From positions 1 through 12,669 of the forward strand of contig JABRWC010000076.1 of assembly GCA_039961675.1 (NCBI GenBank): a stretch of 12,669 bases of DNA. The letters run 5' to 3'. The notes below the pieces were generated by a model. It was given only the letters and a program-made list of their open reading frames with translations, had not been told where the DNA came from and did not search any database. Both the position numbers and the translations under genes were made by a program. This DNA is from JABRWC01 sp039961675 (GTDB lineage Bacteria; Planctomycetota; Phycisphaerae; UBA1845; Fen-1342). This document shows, in pieces, positions 1 through 7,798 of this stretch; positions within the stretch are counted from its first letter, which is position 1, and each line of letters starts with the position of its first letter.

Positions 1-472
1 CGCCGGGGCCCAGGCCGAAGCCGTCCACGCTAAACTCCGTTAGATCCGGGCTGAAGTACTGGTTGTCGAACGGAGACGTGGTGAACACCGAGCTGGGATC
101 GAAGAGCGCATCCCCCATGTTCACAAGCTGGAAATGAAAGTCCGTCCAGTCGTACCCGGTCGAGTTCGTGATGATCTCGTCGTTGATCACGATCTGGCCG
201 ACCGCGTCCGGAGAAGTCTGCCGGAACAGGATCGCGATGGCCGGGAAGCCGCCCGGACCAGGACCCTGCGTGAATTCGGCACTCTTCTGGATGTAGACGG
301 CGTCGGGCGTGACCAGGTCGACGACTACATCGACGTACCCGACAAGGGAATCGTCGAAGACAGCCTCCCACCCTGAACTACCCAGCGGCACTGTGTGCGC
401 ACGAACTTCCGCTGCCCCAAACAGCCCAGCCACGGCCAAAGCCGCGGCTGTTACGCCAATGCAGCGCTTCAT
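1..472 (-). CDS. Exported protein of unknown function, N-terminal part (3' end outside window)
   Basis: The frame is open from an ATG at 472 down to the left edge (157 codons, no stop), so the C-terminus is missing. A very strong Shine-Dalgarno (repeated AGGAGG; nearest GGAGG at 483-479, 6 nt before the ATG) fixes the start. Residues 1-25 form a classical signal peptide: positive start MKR, an Ala/Val/Leu-rich core, and a V-R-A cleavage site before His26. There is no lipobox cysteine after the core, so a lipoprotein is unlikely. The mature part is acidic and rich in beta-type sequence (VGYVDVVVDLVTPDAVYIQ, residues 44-62; GQIVINDEI, 92-100; YDWTDFHFQL, 107-116). I do not recognise a named family. 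The style resembles the short secreted proteins of planctomycetes that end in a PEP-CTERM-like anchor, but that end is not visible. It is divergent from the cytochrome/dockerin gene across 404 bp. The coding call is firm; the function is unknown. Confidence 0.85.
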   Translation of the reverse strand, partial: MKRCIGVTAAALAVAGLFGAAEVRAHTVPLGSSGWEAVFDDSLVGYVDVVVDLVTPDAVYIQKSAEFTQGPGPGGFPAIAILFRQTSPDAVGQIVINDEIITNSTGYDWTDFHFQLVNMGDALFDPSSVFTTSPFDNQYFSPDLTEFSVDGFGLGPG

Positions 473-511
473 GGAGTTCCTCCTCCTCCTGTTCCCGGAC
501 CTGTAGGGTCA

Positions 512-540
512 CTTTTAGCACGCCGCCGCCGCGAAGTCAA
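512..540 (-). promoter_or_regulatory. Candidate sigma70-type promoter of the leftward exported-protein gene
   Basis: On the minus strand, TTGACT (540-535; 5 of 6 to consensus) is followed after exactly 17 bp by TAAAAG (517-512; 4 of 6). A TG one base upstream of the hexamer (520-519) gives an extended -10. Transcription would begin near 505, leaving a leader of about 33 nt that contains the strong ribosome binding site. Spacing and position are good. Only the match is visible; activity is inferred. Confidence 0.5.
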
Positions 541-573
541 CCAATATCTTGCCGATTCCGTGTGACGCAAGTC

Positions 574-586
574 CCGTGATTCACGG
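574..586. promoter_or_regulatory. Perfect 13-bp palindrome, possible operator
   Basis: CCGTGA-T-TCACGG is an exact inverted repeat with a one-base centre. It lies about 34 bp upstream of the candidate leftward -35 and inside the divergent region. That symmetry and location would suit a dimeric regulator acting on one or both genes. A single copy in GC-rich DNA is weak evidence, and no regulator gene is nearby. Confidence 0.25.
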
Positions 587-745
587 CGTTTCTGAAACAA
601 CTCGGTGCCGCGGCATCCACCGAACGAGCCGCGTCCACGGTCCCGTGTGCGACGCATCGCCCCCCACGCGCCGCCTAAACGCCCTTGCGCGGCTGATTTG
701 CGCGCTCGCGACCCTGTGCGCCGTTCGCCCCGCGCCGGTTTGGGT

Positions 746-775
746 TTGCAACCGGACCCCGCCTGCGGAGATAAT
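746..775 (+). promoter_or_regulatory. Weak candidate promoter of the cytochrome/dockerin gene
   Basis: TTGCAA (746-751; 4 of 6 to the -35 consensus) is followed after 18 bp by GATAAT (770-775; 5 of 6 to the -10 consensus). GATAAT stands out as one of few AT-rich hexamers in this GC-rich stretch. The implied leader before the ATG at 877 is about 95 nt. The -35 is poor, so this is tentative. Confidence 0.3.
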
Positions 776-876
776 GCGCCCTCGAGCAGCCGGTTCGGGC
801 CGTTCGAAAAAACCGTTCAACGACGCATCCGGTCGAGTTTCGCCGGCGTTCAGGAGTCGGCGCCAGGAGGTGCCCT

Positions 877-3846
877 ATGCCGTGTATTCACAGATCCGCC
901 CTCGTGTTCTGCGTCGCGCTCGCATCGCCGGCGCTCGCGCAGACCGGATTCGTGAACTGGGAGAATCACCCGATCCACTCGCTTGAAATCACGCCCGACG
1001 GCGGCCGACTGCTTCTGACCAATACGCCGGACAATCGCCTCGAAGTCTTCGATCTTGCCGGTCCGTCGCCGGTTCACGAGGCGTCCATTCCCGTCGGGTT
1101 GGAGCCCGTCTCCGTCCGTGCCTGGAGCAATCGCCATGTCTGGGTCGTCAACCACACCTCGGATAGCGTGAGCGTCGTCGATCTCGACGCGCTGAACGTC
1201 GTGCGGACGCTTCAGACCGCCGACGAACCCTTCGACGTGGTGTTCGCCGGCGTGCCGCGGCGCGCGTTCGTCTCCTGCTCCCAGGCCAACCGCGTTCTCG
1301 TATTCAACCCGCTGAACCTTGCGGCGCCGCCTGCGGTCATCGCCATCGATGCCGAAGACCCCCGTGCCCTCGCCGTCAGCCCGGATGGGCTCGCGGTGTA
1401 CGCGGCGATCTTCGAGTCCGGCAACGGCACGACCATTCTCGGCGGCGGAGGCGACGTTTCGACCGTGATCAACTTCCCGCCGAATGTCGTCAGCGATCCG
1501 ACCGGTCCGGCCGGCGGCGTCAACCCGCCGCCGAATGACGGGAGCGACATCGCCCCGCCGCCGAACCCGGGCAACCCCCCGCCGCCGCGCGTCGGACTGA
1601 TCGTCCGCCAGAACGATCTCGGTCAGTGGCTCGACGACAACGGAAACGACTGGACGTCGCTGGTCAGCGGCCCGGACGCGGCCCGCTCCGGGCGACCTGT
1701 GGGCTGGACGCTCCCGGACCGCGACGTGGCGATCATCGACGCGCAGACGCTGGCTGTGCGCTACGAAACGCGTCTGATGAACATCGTCATGGCGATCGGC
1801 GTCAACCCGGCGACGGGCGTCGTGGCCGCCGTCGGTACGGACGCCATCAACGAGGTGCGGTTCGAGCCGATCGTCAACGGCGTGTTCGTGCAGGTGATGC
1901 TGGGCGCGTTCGATCCGGCAGGCGTGGAACCGCGGCTGCTTCGCGACCTGAACCCGCACCTGGACTACCTGCTGCCGACAATCCCGCAGGCGGAGCGCGA
2001 CAAGTCCATCGGCGACCCGCGCGGGATCGTCTGGACCGCCGACGGCCAGCGCGGATTCGTGTCCGGGATGGGGTCGAACAACGTGGTGGTGATTGATGCG
2101 GCGGGCAACCGCGCCGGTCTGCACGAGACGATCGAGGTCGGCCAGGGCCCGATCGGCCTGGCGCTCGATGAACCGCGCGGCCGGCTGTACGTGCACAACC
2201 GCTTCGAAGGCTCGATCTCGGTCGTCGACCTGGCGACGGAAACGGAGACGGAGCGTATTGCGCTCTTCGACCCCACGCCGATCGAGATCAAGGCCGGCCG
2301 CCCGCAGCTCTACGACACGCATGCGACGTCCGGGCTCGGACAGGCCGCATGTGCGTCCTGCCACGTGGACGCCCGCATGGACCGGCTGGCCTGGGATCTC
2401 GGCAACCCGCCGGGCGACGTGGCGCCAAACGTGCATCAGAACCGGGGCGCCGGAATCATCGGGCTGCGGCCCGGCACGACCAGTCCGGAGTTCGAGCCCT
2501 TTCACCCCATGAAGGGACCGATGACCACGCAGACGCTCCAGGACATCATTTCGCACGAACCGCTGCACTGGCGCGGCGACCGCGACGGGCTGGAGAACTT
2601 CAACCCGGCGTTCGAGAACCTGATGGGCGACGACGAGCAGCTCGACCCCGAGCAGATGCAGGACTTCGAGGACTTCCTGGCCACGATCCACTTCCCGCCG
2701 AACCCGTACCGCAAGTTCGACAACTCGCTGCCGACCAACCTGCCGCTGGACGGCCATCACAGCAGCGGCCGGTTCTCGCCGGCGGGAACGCCGCTGCCGA
2801 ACGGCAACGCGCAGAACGGCCTGGCGCTGTACACGTCGTTGACGCGCCGGGTCGACCGCAACGCGTTCGCCTGCGTCACGTGCCACACGCTGCCGACCGG
2901 CATGGGAACCGACATGACCTGGACCGGCAGCTCGTTCGAGCCGATCGCCCCGGGACCAGCCGGCGAGCATCACCTCATGCTCGTGTCCGTGGACGGCTCG
3001 ACGAACCGCGCGATCAAGGTCCCGCATCTGCGCAACGCGTACGAGAAGACCGGGTTCGACATGACGCAGACCGAAAACCGCGCCGGCTTCGGCTACCTGC
3101 ACGACGGCAGCGTCGACTCTCTCGAACGCTTCATCAGCGAGCCGGCGTTCGATGTGCAGAGCGACCAGGAGGTCGCCGACCTGGTCGCGTTCATGCTGGC
3201 GTTCTCCGGTTCCGACCTGCCGCCGGGCAATCCCGCCAACATTCTCAATCCGCCCGGGCCGACCGGTCAGGACACACATGCCGCCGTCGGTAAGCAGACG
3301 ACGCTGATCGACGCCGACAGCGCGCCGCTTGCCCAGCTTCTGTTCATCAGCGCGATGCTCGCACAGGCGGACGCCGGCCGCGTCGGACTGGTCGCGAAGG
3401 GCGTACAGGCGGGAAAACAACGCGGCTACGTGTATGTCGGCGGCGCGACGTTCCAGTCCGACCGGGCTGCGGAGTCGCTCTCCACGCCGGAGCTGCTCGC
3501 GTCGGCCGCGCCGGACGCGCGGCTCACGCTCACCGTCGTTCCCGCGGGAACGGAGGTGCGCATCGGGATCGACCGCGACGCGGACGGCTACTTCGACCGC
3601 GACGAGCTCGACGCGTGCAGCGATCCGGCGGACGCGTCGATCGTTCCCGGCGGGCCGGGCGCGGGACTCGTCGGCGACCTGAACGGCGACCACGTGGTGG
3701 ACCTGGCCGACCTCTCGGCGCTGCTGACGAACTTCGGCCTGGATTCCGGCGCGACGCCGGCGGACGGCGATACCGACGGCGACGGCGACGTGGACCTGGC
3801 GGACCTGTCGGCGCTGCTGTCGAGCTTCGGATTGAGTTGCGGATAG
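877..3846 (+). CDS. Secreted YVTN-type beta-propeller / di-heme cytochrome c (CCP/MauG-like) protein with C-terminal dockerin-like repeats
   Basis: The 989-residue product starts at ATG 877, six bases after GGAGG (866-870). Residues 1-21 are a signal peptide ending A-L-A before Gln22. Residues about 30-465 contain repeated propeller blades of the type HSLEITPDGGRLLLTN and SISVVDLATETETERI. They are interrupted by a proline-rich segment (217-240). The second part has two haem-binding CXXCH sites, CASCH (492-496) and CVTCH (666-670). It also has motifs typical of the di-heme cytochrome c peroxidase/MauG group: VPHLRN (715-720) and YLHDGS (740-745). A calcium-loop pattern D899-x-D901-x-D903-G-x-x-D907 follows. 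Then come two dockerin-like repeats: GDLNGDHVVDLADLSALL from 933, and a second copy from about D965 ending at the C-terminus. Known: CXXCH binds haem covalently outside the cytoplasm, and dockerin loops bind calcium. Inferred: an extracytoplasmic redox enzyme or electron-transfer protein, tethered or assembled through its dockerin end. The substrate cannot be read from the sequence. Confidence 0.9.
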   Translation: MPCIHRSALVFCVALASPALAQTGFVNWENHPIHSLEITPDGGRLLLTNTPDNRLEVFDLAGPSPVHEASIPVGLEPVSVRAWSNRHVWVVNHTSDSVSVVDLDALNVVRTLQTADEPFDVVFAGVPRRAFVSCSQANRVLVFNPLNLAAPPAVIAIDAEDPRALAVSPDGLAVYAAIFESGNGTTILGGGGDVSTVINFPPNVVSDPTGPAGGVNPPPNDGSDIAPPPNPGNPPPPRVGLIVRQNDLGQWLDDNGNDWTSLVSGPDAARSGRPVGWTLPDRDVAIIDAQTLAVRYETRLMNIVMAIGVNPATGVVAAVGTDAINEVRFEPIVNGVFVQVMLGAFDPAGVEPRLLRDLNPHLDYLLPTIPQAERDKSIGDPRGIVWTADGQRGFVSGMGSNNVVVIDAAGNRAGLHETIEVGQGPIGLALDEPRGRLYVHNRFEGSISVVDLATETETERIALFDPTPIEIKAGRPQLYDTHATSGLGQAACASCHVDARMDRLAWDLGNPPGDVAPNVHQNRGAGIIGLRPGTTSPEFEPFHPMKGPMTTQTLQDIISHEPLHWRGDRDGLENFNPAFENLMGDDEQLDPEQMQDFEDFLATIHFPPNPYRKFDNSLPTNLPLDGHHSSGRFSPAGTPLPNGNAQNGLALYTSLTRRVDRNAFACVTCHTLPTGMGTDMTWTGSSFEPIAPGPAGEHHLMLVSVDGSTNRAIKVPHLRNAYEKTGFDMTQTENRAGFGYLHDGSVDSLERFISEPAFDVQSDQEVADLVAFMLAFSGSDLPPGNPANILNPPGPTGQDTHAAVGKQTTLIDADSAPLAQLLFISAMLAQADAGRVGLVAKGVQAGKQRGYVYVGGATFQSDRAAESLSTPELLASAAPDARLTLTVVPAGTEVRIGIDRDADGYFDRDELDACSDPADASIVPGGPGAGLVGDLNGDHVVDLADLSALLTNFGLDSGATPADGDTDGDGDVDLADLSALLSSFGLSCG

Positions 3847-4266
3847 AGCGCGTCGGGGGCTGCGCCAAGCTCGGCCTCGCGCGCGAGATGCTTCGGCGGC
3901 CTGCGGCGTGCCTCCGCATGACCGTCGGGTGCGCGCGACGACAGGCCGCGCCGTACAGCGCGAGCGTGACCGGACCGCGTGCGACCGCGCACGAGCTGCG
4001 CGGTATCCGAACCGAACCCTTGCGAACGCCAGGCGCGATTATCGGCGCTTGCCGCGCGCGGCAGATTCTCGCGCATCAACCGGCACGCGCCCCACGGACT
4101 CCATCAGCTACCGCCGAATAGGCGACGAAAACGGAGACAGGCGCGAACAGCGCTGGCGGACGGCCGCGATCGCCGCCGCTGCGCCCGTTCCCCCTATGCG
4201 GCCTCCGGCCCGTCTCCGCCGGACGCAGCCGACCGGCGGGCGGAGCCCCGCGAGGAGTGGCCACGG
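3847..4266. other. Gene-free region before the flagellar operon (leader of fliF)
   Basis: No supportable gene lies in these 420 bp. There is no T-run hairpin after the cytochrome gene; the perfect palindrome CTCGCGCGCGAG (3876-3887) has no loop and no T tail. A hairpin CCGCCGG-N10-CCGGCGG (4216-4239) sits 12 nt before the fliF ribosome binding site. Its strand can also pair alternatively as CTCCGCC/GGCGGAG (4214-4220 with 4239-4245). In GC-rich DNA such pairings are common, so a regulatory role is only a possibility. I found no convincing sigma70, sigma54 or sigma28 promoter, although the operon promoter is expected here. Confidence 0.5.
4252..4257 (+). promoter_or_regulatory. Ribosome binding site that decides the fliF start
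   Basis: GAGGAG lies 9 nt before the ATG at 4267. The frame stays open upstream to an ATG at 3979, but that stretch is Arg/Pro-rich and unlike FliF. This site supports the shorter, family-sized protein. Confidence 0.7.
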
Positions 4267-5985
4267 ATGGCGTCCTTTCAGCGGATGATCTCCGACAGCG
4301 CACGCCAGCTTCGCGACATGTCGCTCTCGCAGCGGCTGGCGATCGCCTTCGGCGTGCTGCTCGTGGCCAGCTCGCTGGTCTGGCTGACGCAGTGGGCCGC
4401 GACGCCGGAGATGGTCCCGCTGCTGGACCAGGCGCTCAGCGCGGAGGATCTCTCGCTGGTGCGCGGCGGGCTGGAGACCATCGGACAACAGCACCGCGTG
4501 GAAGGCTCGCGCGTGCTGGTGCCGGCGAGCGCGAACCGCCAGTCGCTCCTGGCGCTGTTGCAGCAATCCGAGAAGCTCCCGACGGACACCAGCATCGGCT
4601 TCGCCGCGCTGGTCAGGGAGAGCAACCCCTGGATCTCCCAGGAGGAAAACAACCGCCGCTGGACGGTGGCGATGAAGACCGAGTTGGAGCGCGTGCTGCG
4701 CGGGATGGCGGGCGTGAAACAGGCGTCCGTTTTCCTCAACCTGAACACGCGCGAGCGCGGCTTCTCGCGGGAGACGGCGGCCGGATCGGCCAGCGTCACG
4801 CTGGCGATGAAGGGCGGCGAGCCGGTGCCGCGAGGCCTGGCGCTGGCCTCGGCCCGGCTGGTCGCGGGCGCCGTGCGCGGACTTCCGCTGCGCAACGTGG
4901 AAGTGCTCGATGGCAGCGGCCGCGTGGCGCTCGAATGGGAGGCCGAGGACGGCGAGAGCGCGTCGGGGCTGCGGCGGCTCCAGGCGCAGCAGGAACACGA
5001 CATCGAGAACAAGATTCAGCGCCTGCTCGACTTCGACCCGAAGCTGCGCGTCAAGGTGCAGGTGGTGCTCGACCTGACCAGCCGGCGCACCGAGTCCAGC
5101 GAGCCGGCCGACGGCGTTCCGATCTCCGAGACAACGTCGGAGACCGTCACGTCGCGCAACCGCAACGCCGCGCAGCCGGGCGTGGAGCCGAACGTCGGCG
5201 TGAGCGCGGGCGGATCGGGCGGCGACGAAACCTCGCGCACCGAGACGCGCGAAGCCCAGTACCAGCCGGGAGTCACGACCAGCCGGCAGGCCACGCCGGC
5301 CGGCGGCGTGCAGAAGGTCTTCGCCGCCATCAACCTTTCGCACAGCTACCTCTTTGGCGTGCTCAAACGCCAGCAGCCGGACCTGCAAACCGCGACCGAA
5401 GAGCAGATTCAGCAGGTGTTTGAGAAGCAGAAGACCCGCATCCAGAACCAGGTCAGCAAGCTGGTCCAGCCGCCGGAAGCCGAGCAGGTCGCTGTGGACT
5501 GGTACTACGACGTGTCCGACGCCGCCCCGCAGATCGAGGAAGCGGGCGCCGTGGATTCGTCCCTCGATCTCGCCCGGCGCTACGGCCCCGCCTCGGCACT
5601 GGGGCTGCTGGCGCTGTTGGCGCTGGGGCTGTTGACGCGGATGTCACGCGCCGGCGATCGGGGCGAGTCGTTCGGACTGGAGATCGGGCTGCCGAAGGAG
5701 GCCATCGAGGCCGCACGCCGCGCCGCGCAGGACCTGCAATCGCAGGGCGCGGCGGCGCCGATGCGCGGCGGCGCAGCGCCTTCGGGCGCGGCCGCCGCAG
5801 CCGCGACCTCGCCGGCGATGAACGCGCCGACGGGCATGGCCGCCGAGGGTGTGCTCGAGGCCCAGGAACTGGACGAGGGAATGATGCAGGTGAACTCGAT
5901 GGTCGAACAGGTGTCGAAGGCGGTCGGCGAGGACTCCGATTCGGTCGCCGCCCTGCTCGGATCGTGGATCGAGCGCGGGCAGTAG
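4267..5985 (+). CDS. fliF: Flagellar MS-ring protein FliF
   Basis: The 572-residue protein builds the MS-ring in the cytoplasmic membrane, the base on which the rotor and the export gate assemble. Topology fits the family: a first membrane helix at about 24-44 (LAIAFGVLLVASSLVWL), a long periplasmic region, and a second helix at about 439-458 (GLLALLALGLL). A cytoplasmic tail follows. The YscJ/FliF ring-building signature is in residues 48-225, including GFAALVRESNPWISQEENN (111-129). The C-terminal FliG-binding segment is clear at 538-571 (MVEQVSKAVGEDSDSVAALL, then SWIERG). Between the second helix and that segment lies an Ala/Gly/Met-rich low-complexity linker (493-528). Residues 275-345 are Ser/Thr/Gly-rich, as is usual in the periplasmic part. 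Length is close to the family norm of about 550. It is the first gene of the operon; fliG follows after 18 bp. Confidence 0.95.
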   Translation: MASFQRMISDSARQLRDMSLSQRLAIAFGVLLVASSLVWLTQWAATPEMVPLLDQALSAEDLSLVRGGLETIGQQHRVEGSRVLVPASANRQSLLALLQQSEKLPTDTSIGFAALVRESNPWISQEENNRRWTVAMKTELERVLRGMAGVKQASVFLNLNTRERGFSRETAAGSASVTLAMKGGEPVPRGLALASARLVAGAVRGLPLRNVEVLDGSGRVALEWEAEDGESASGLRRLQAQQEHDIENKIQRLLDFDPKLRVKVQVVLDLTSRRTESSEPADGVPISETTSETVTSRNRNAAQPGVEPNVGVSAGGSGGDETSRTETREAQYQPGVTTSRQATPAGGVQKVFAAINLSHSYLFGVLKRQQPDLQTATEEQIQQVFEKQKTRIQNQVSKLVQPPEAEQVAVDWYYDVSDAAPQIEEAGAVDSSLDLARRYGPASALGLLALLALGLLTRMSRAGDRGESFGLEIGLPKEAIEAARRAAQDLQSQGAAAPMRGGAAPSGAAAAAATSPAMNAPTGMAAEGVLEAQELDEGMMQVNSMVEQVSKAVGEDSDSVAALLGSWIERGQ

Positions 5986-6003
5986 TCGGCGGGAGACCCG
6001 AAC

Positions 6004-7044
6004 GTGTCGGCGTCGCTTACATCCAAATCCGGCGCGGAGAAGTCCGAACTGACGGGCGTGCGCAAGGCCGCCATCCTGTTGCTGGCGCTGCCGCAGGACG
6101 CCGCCGCCGCGCTGATGAAGAAACTCTCGCGCGATCACGTGGAGGACATCTCGCGCGAGATCGCCGCCATCGACCGCGTAAGTCCCGAGCTGCGCCAGCG
6201 GGTCATCATGGAGTTCTACAACCTGGTGCTCGCGCGGCAGTACGTGGACGTGGGCGGGCTTTCGCTGGCGCGCTCGCTCCTGGAGCGCACGCTCACGCCG
6301 GAGGAGTCCAAGAAGATCATCGATTCGATCGAACGGCAGGTGTACCAGCAGCCGTTCAGCTTCCTCCAGAAGACGGACAAGGAAAACCTGCTGATGTTCC
6401 TCCAGGGCGAGCACCCGCAAACAATCGCCCTGATCCTCTCGCACCTGCCCGCCAGCATGGCCGCCGAAATCCTGGTCGGCCTCGACAGCGACCGTCAGAT
6501 CGAGGTCGTCAAGCGCGTCGCCCACATGGACCAGACCAGCCCGGACGTGATCAAAGAGGTCGAGCGCGGACTGGAGAAGCGGCTGGCCGGGCTGGTCAGC
6601 GAGCGCTTCGAGCGCATCGGCGGCGTGCGCGTCGTGGCGGAGATCCTCAACCTCTCGGGGCGCGCATCGGAGCGGGCGATCCTCGACGGCATTACGGAAC
6701 AGGAGCCGGAGTTGGTGGACAACATCCGCCGGCTCATGTTCGTGTTCGAGGACATCGTGCGCGTGGACGACCGCGGCATCCAGGCCGTGCTCAAGGAAGT
6801 CGAGAACGAGGAGCTGGCCATGGCCCTCAAGACCGCCAGCGACGAACTCAAGCAGAAGATCCTCAAGAACATGTCCGAACGCGCCGCGCAGCTCGTGCAG
6901 GAGGAGATGGAGTACATGGGCCCGGTGCGCGTCAGCGACGTGGAGGCCGCGCAGCAGCGGATCGTTGACATCGTGCGGCGGCTCGAGGACGCGGGCGAGA
7001 TCGTCATCTCGGGCAAGGGCGGCGAGAAGGACCTGGTCGTCTGA
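6004..7044 (+). CDS. fliG: Flagellar motor switch protein FliG
   Basis: The 346-residue rotor protein sits on the cytoplasmic face of the MS-ring, binds FliF and FliM, and takes torque from the stator. It starts with GTG at 6004, 8 nt after GGGAG (5991-5995). The middle domain has the EHPQ motif (136-139). The hinge MFXF motif is MFVF (245-248), and GGVRVVAEILN (206-216) is typical. Aligning the C-terminal torque helix by eye to E. coli FliG, the key charged positions keep their sign: K276 (K264), R293 (R281), E300 and E301 (D288, D289) and R309 (R297). The rotor face should therefore be functional, with Asp replaced by Glu at two sites. It ends in a short charged tail, GKGGEKDLVV. Length is normal (about 330-345). 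fliH begins 31 bp downstream. Confidence 0.97.
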   Translation: MSASLTSKSGAEKSELTGVRKAAILLLALPQDAAAALMKKLSRDHVEDISREIAAIDRVSPELRQRVIMEFYNLVLARQYVDVGGLSLARSLLERTLTPEESKKIIDSIERQVYQQPFSFLQKTDKENLLMFLQGEHPQTIALILSHLPASMAAEILVGLDSDRQIEVVKRVAHMDQTSPDVIKEVERGLEKRLAGLVSERFERIGGVRVVAEILNLSGRASERAILDGITEQEPELVDNIRRLMFVFEDIVRVDDRGIQAVLKEVENEELAMALKTASDELKQKILKNMSERAAQLVQEEMEYMGPVRVSDVEAAQQRIVDIVRRLEDAGEIVISGKGGEKDLVV

Positions 7045-7075
7045 GATCCGCGTCGGCGGGAGGAGGGCGGCGATC

Positions 7076-7798
7076 ATGCCGGGCGTCATCCGCAAGCCGC
7101 GTTTCAAGGCCTCGCCCGCCTTCTCGTTCCCGGACCTGGAGGCACAGGCGTCGGCGATCCTCCGCCGAGCGAACACCGAAGCGCAGCAGATCATCAGCGA
7201 CGCGCGGCGGCGGGCGGGCAAGGAGCGCGAGGCGGTCCACGCGCAGGCGCGCGCCCAGGGCTTCGAGCAGGGCCGTCGCGAAGGCCAGGAGCAGGCCAGC
7301 CGCCAGGCCGCCGCGGCGGCGCTCCAGGAAGCCAGGCAGGAATTGCAGCGGCTGCTCGGCGCGCTGGGCGCCGGCCTGGCGGAGTACGAGCGCCGCAAGC
7401 ACGACCTGCTGGCGGCGGCCGAGTCGGAGCTGATCCGGCTCGCGCTGGCGATCGCGCGGCGCGTCTGCAAACGCGCCGCCGCACGAGACCCCGAGGTCGC
7501 CGCCGCCAACATGCAGGCGCTGCTTCAGCTTGTACAACACGAGCACGACCTGATCGTCCGCGTAAGCCCGGCCGAGCTGGAGCGGCTGAAGGAGCTGGCG
7601 GACGGGTTCGTGCGGACCGCGGGCGAGTCCCGGCATGTCCGCATCGAGGCGGACGCGGCGCTTCAGCGCGGCGACTGCGTGCTGGTCACGCGGACGGGCA
7701 CCGTCGATGCCGCACTCGACGTGCAGCTCGACCGGATCGCCGAGGCGCTGCTGAACGCGGAACCGGACGAGACCAGGGGGCGTGCGGATGGCGGCTGA
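7076..7798 (+). CDS. fliH: Flagellar export ATPase regulator FliH
   Basis: The 240-residue stator-like subunit of the type III export ATPase complex dimerises, holds FliI and docks it to the export apparatus and C-ring. AGGAGG (7061-7066) lies 9 nt before the ATG at 7076. The frame is open further upstream inside fliG, but that part is only a shadow. The central region is a long Arg/Glu/Ala/Gln coiled coil (about 20-115) with the family's GxxxG helix pattern, G62-x3-G66-x3-G70. The C-terminal domain (about 115-228) has the FliI-binding style: LIRLALAIARRVCKR, then RGDCVLVTRTGTVDAALDVQ, close to the conserved end of FliH/YscL proteins. The last 11 residues overlap the start of fliI in another frame (11-bp overlap), suggesting translational coupling. 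Confidence 0.9.
   Translation: MPGVIRKPRFKASPAFSFPDLEAQASAILRRANTEAQQIISDARRRAGKEREAVHAQARAQGFEQGRREGQEQASRQAAAAALQEARQELQRLLGALGAGLAEYERRKHDLLAAAESELIRLALAIARRVCKRAAARDPEVAAANMQALLQLVQHEHDLIVRVSPAELERLKELADGFVRTAGESRHVRIEADAALQRGDCVLVTRTGTVDAALDVQLDRIAEALLNAEPDETRGRADGG
7775..7780 (+). promoter_or_regulatory. Ribosome binding site that decides the fliI start
   Basis: AGGGGG lies 7 nt before ATG 7788 but only 1 nt before the in-frame GTG at 7782. The ATG is therefore preferred. The site lies inside the end of fliH. Confidence 0.6.

Larger units (their letters stand above)
473..876. other. Divergent intergenic region, no gene
   Basis: This 404-bp stretch lies between the start codons of two divergent genes for exported proteins. 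It holds the candidate leftward promoter (512-540), a perfect palindrome (574-586) and a weaker rightward promoter (746-775). It also holds a short inverted repeat CCGGTT/AACCGG around 735-755. A plus-strand open frame crosses from here into the next gene, but it has no ribosome binding site and an Arg/Pro-rich composition, so it is not called. No RNA gene was recognised. Confidence 0.6.

Noticed and set aside
549..986. Plus-strand frame across the divergent intergenic region
   Set aside because: It has no ribosome binding site, runs into the signal peptide region of the next gene in another frame, and has no recognisable protein features.
850..3693. Minus-strand open frame of 947 codons
   Set aside because: It is antisense to the cytochrome/dockerin gene, has Arg/Val/Asp-biased sequence with no recognisable domain, and is the usual by-product of high-GC codon use.
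3876..3887. Palindrome CTCGCGCGCGAG as terminator of the cytochrome gene
   Set aside because: It has no loop when folded fully and no following T-run; it is compatible with chance in GC-rich DNA.
4039..4046. Exact sigma28-type -10 element (GCCGATAA) on the minus strand
   Set aside because: It points away from the flagellar operon and lacks a TAAA-type -35 at the right distance.
3979..4266. In-frame upstream extension of fliF to an ATG at 3979 (96 extra residues)
   Set aside because: The added residues are Arg/Pro-rich and unlike FliF; a good GAGGAG site precedes ATG 4267 and gives a family-sized protein.
7782..7787. GTG at 7782 as start of fliI
   Set aside because: It is only 1 nt from the AGGGGG site, while ATG 7788 has proper spacing.
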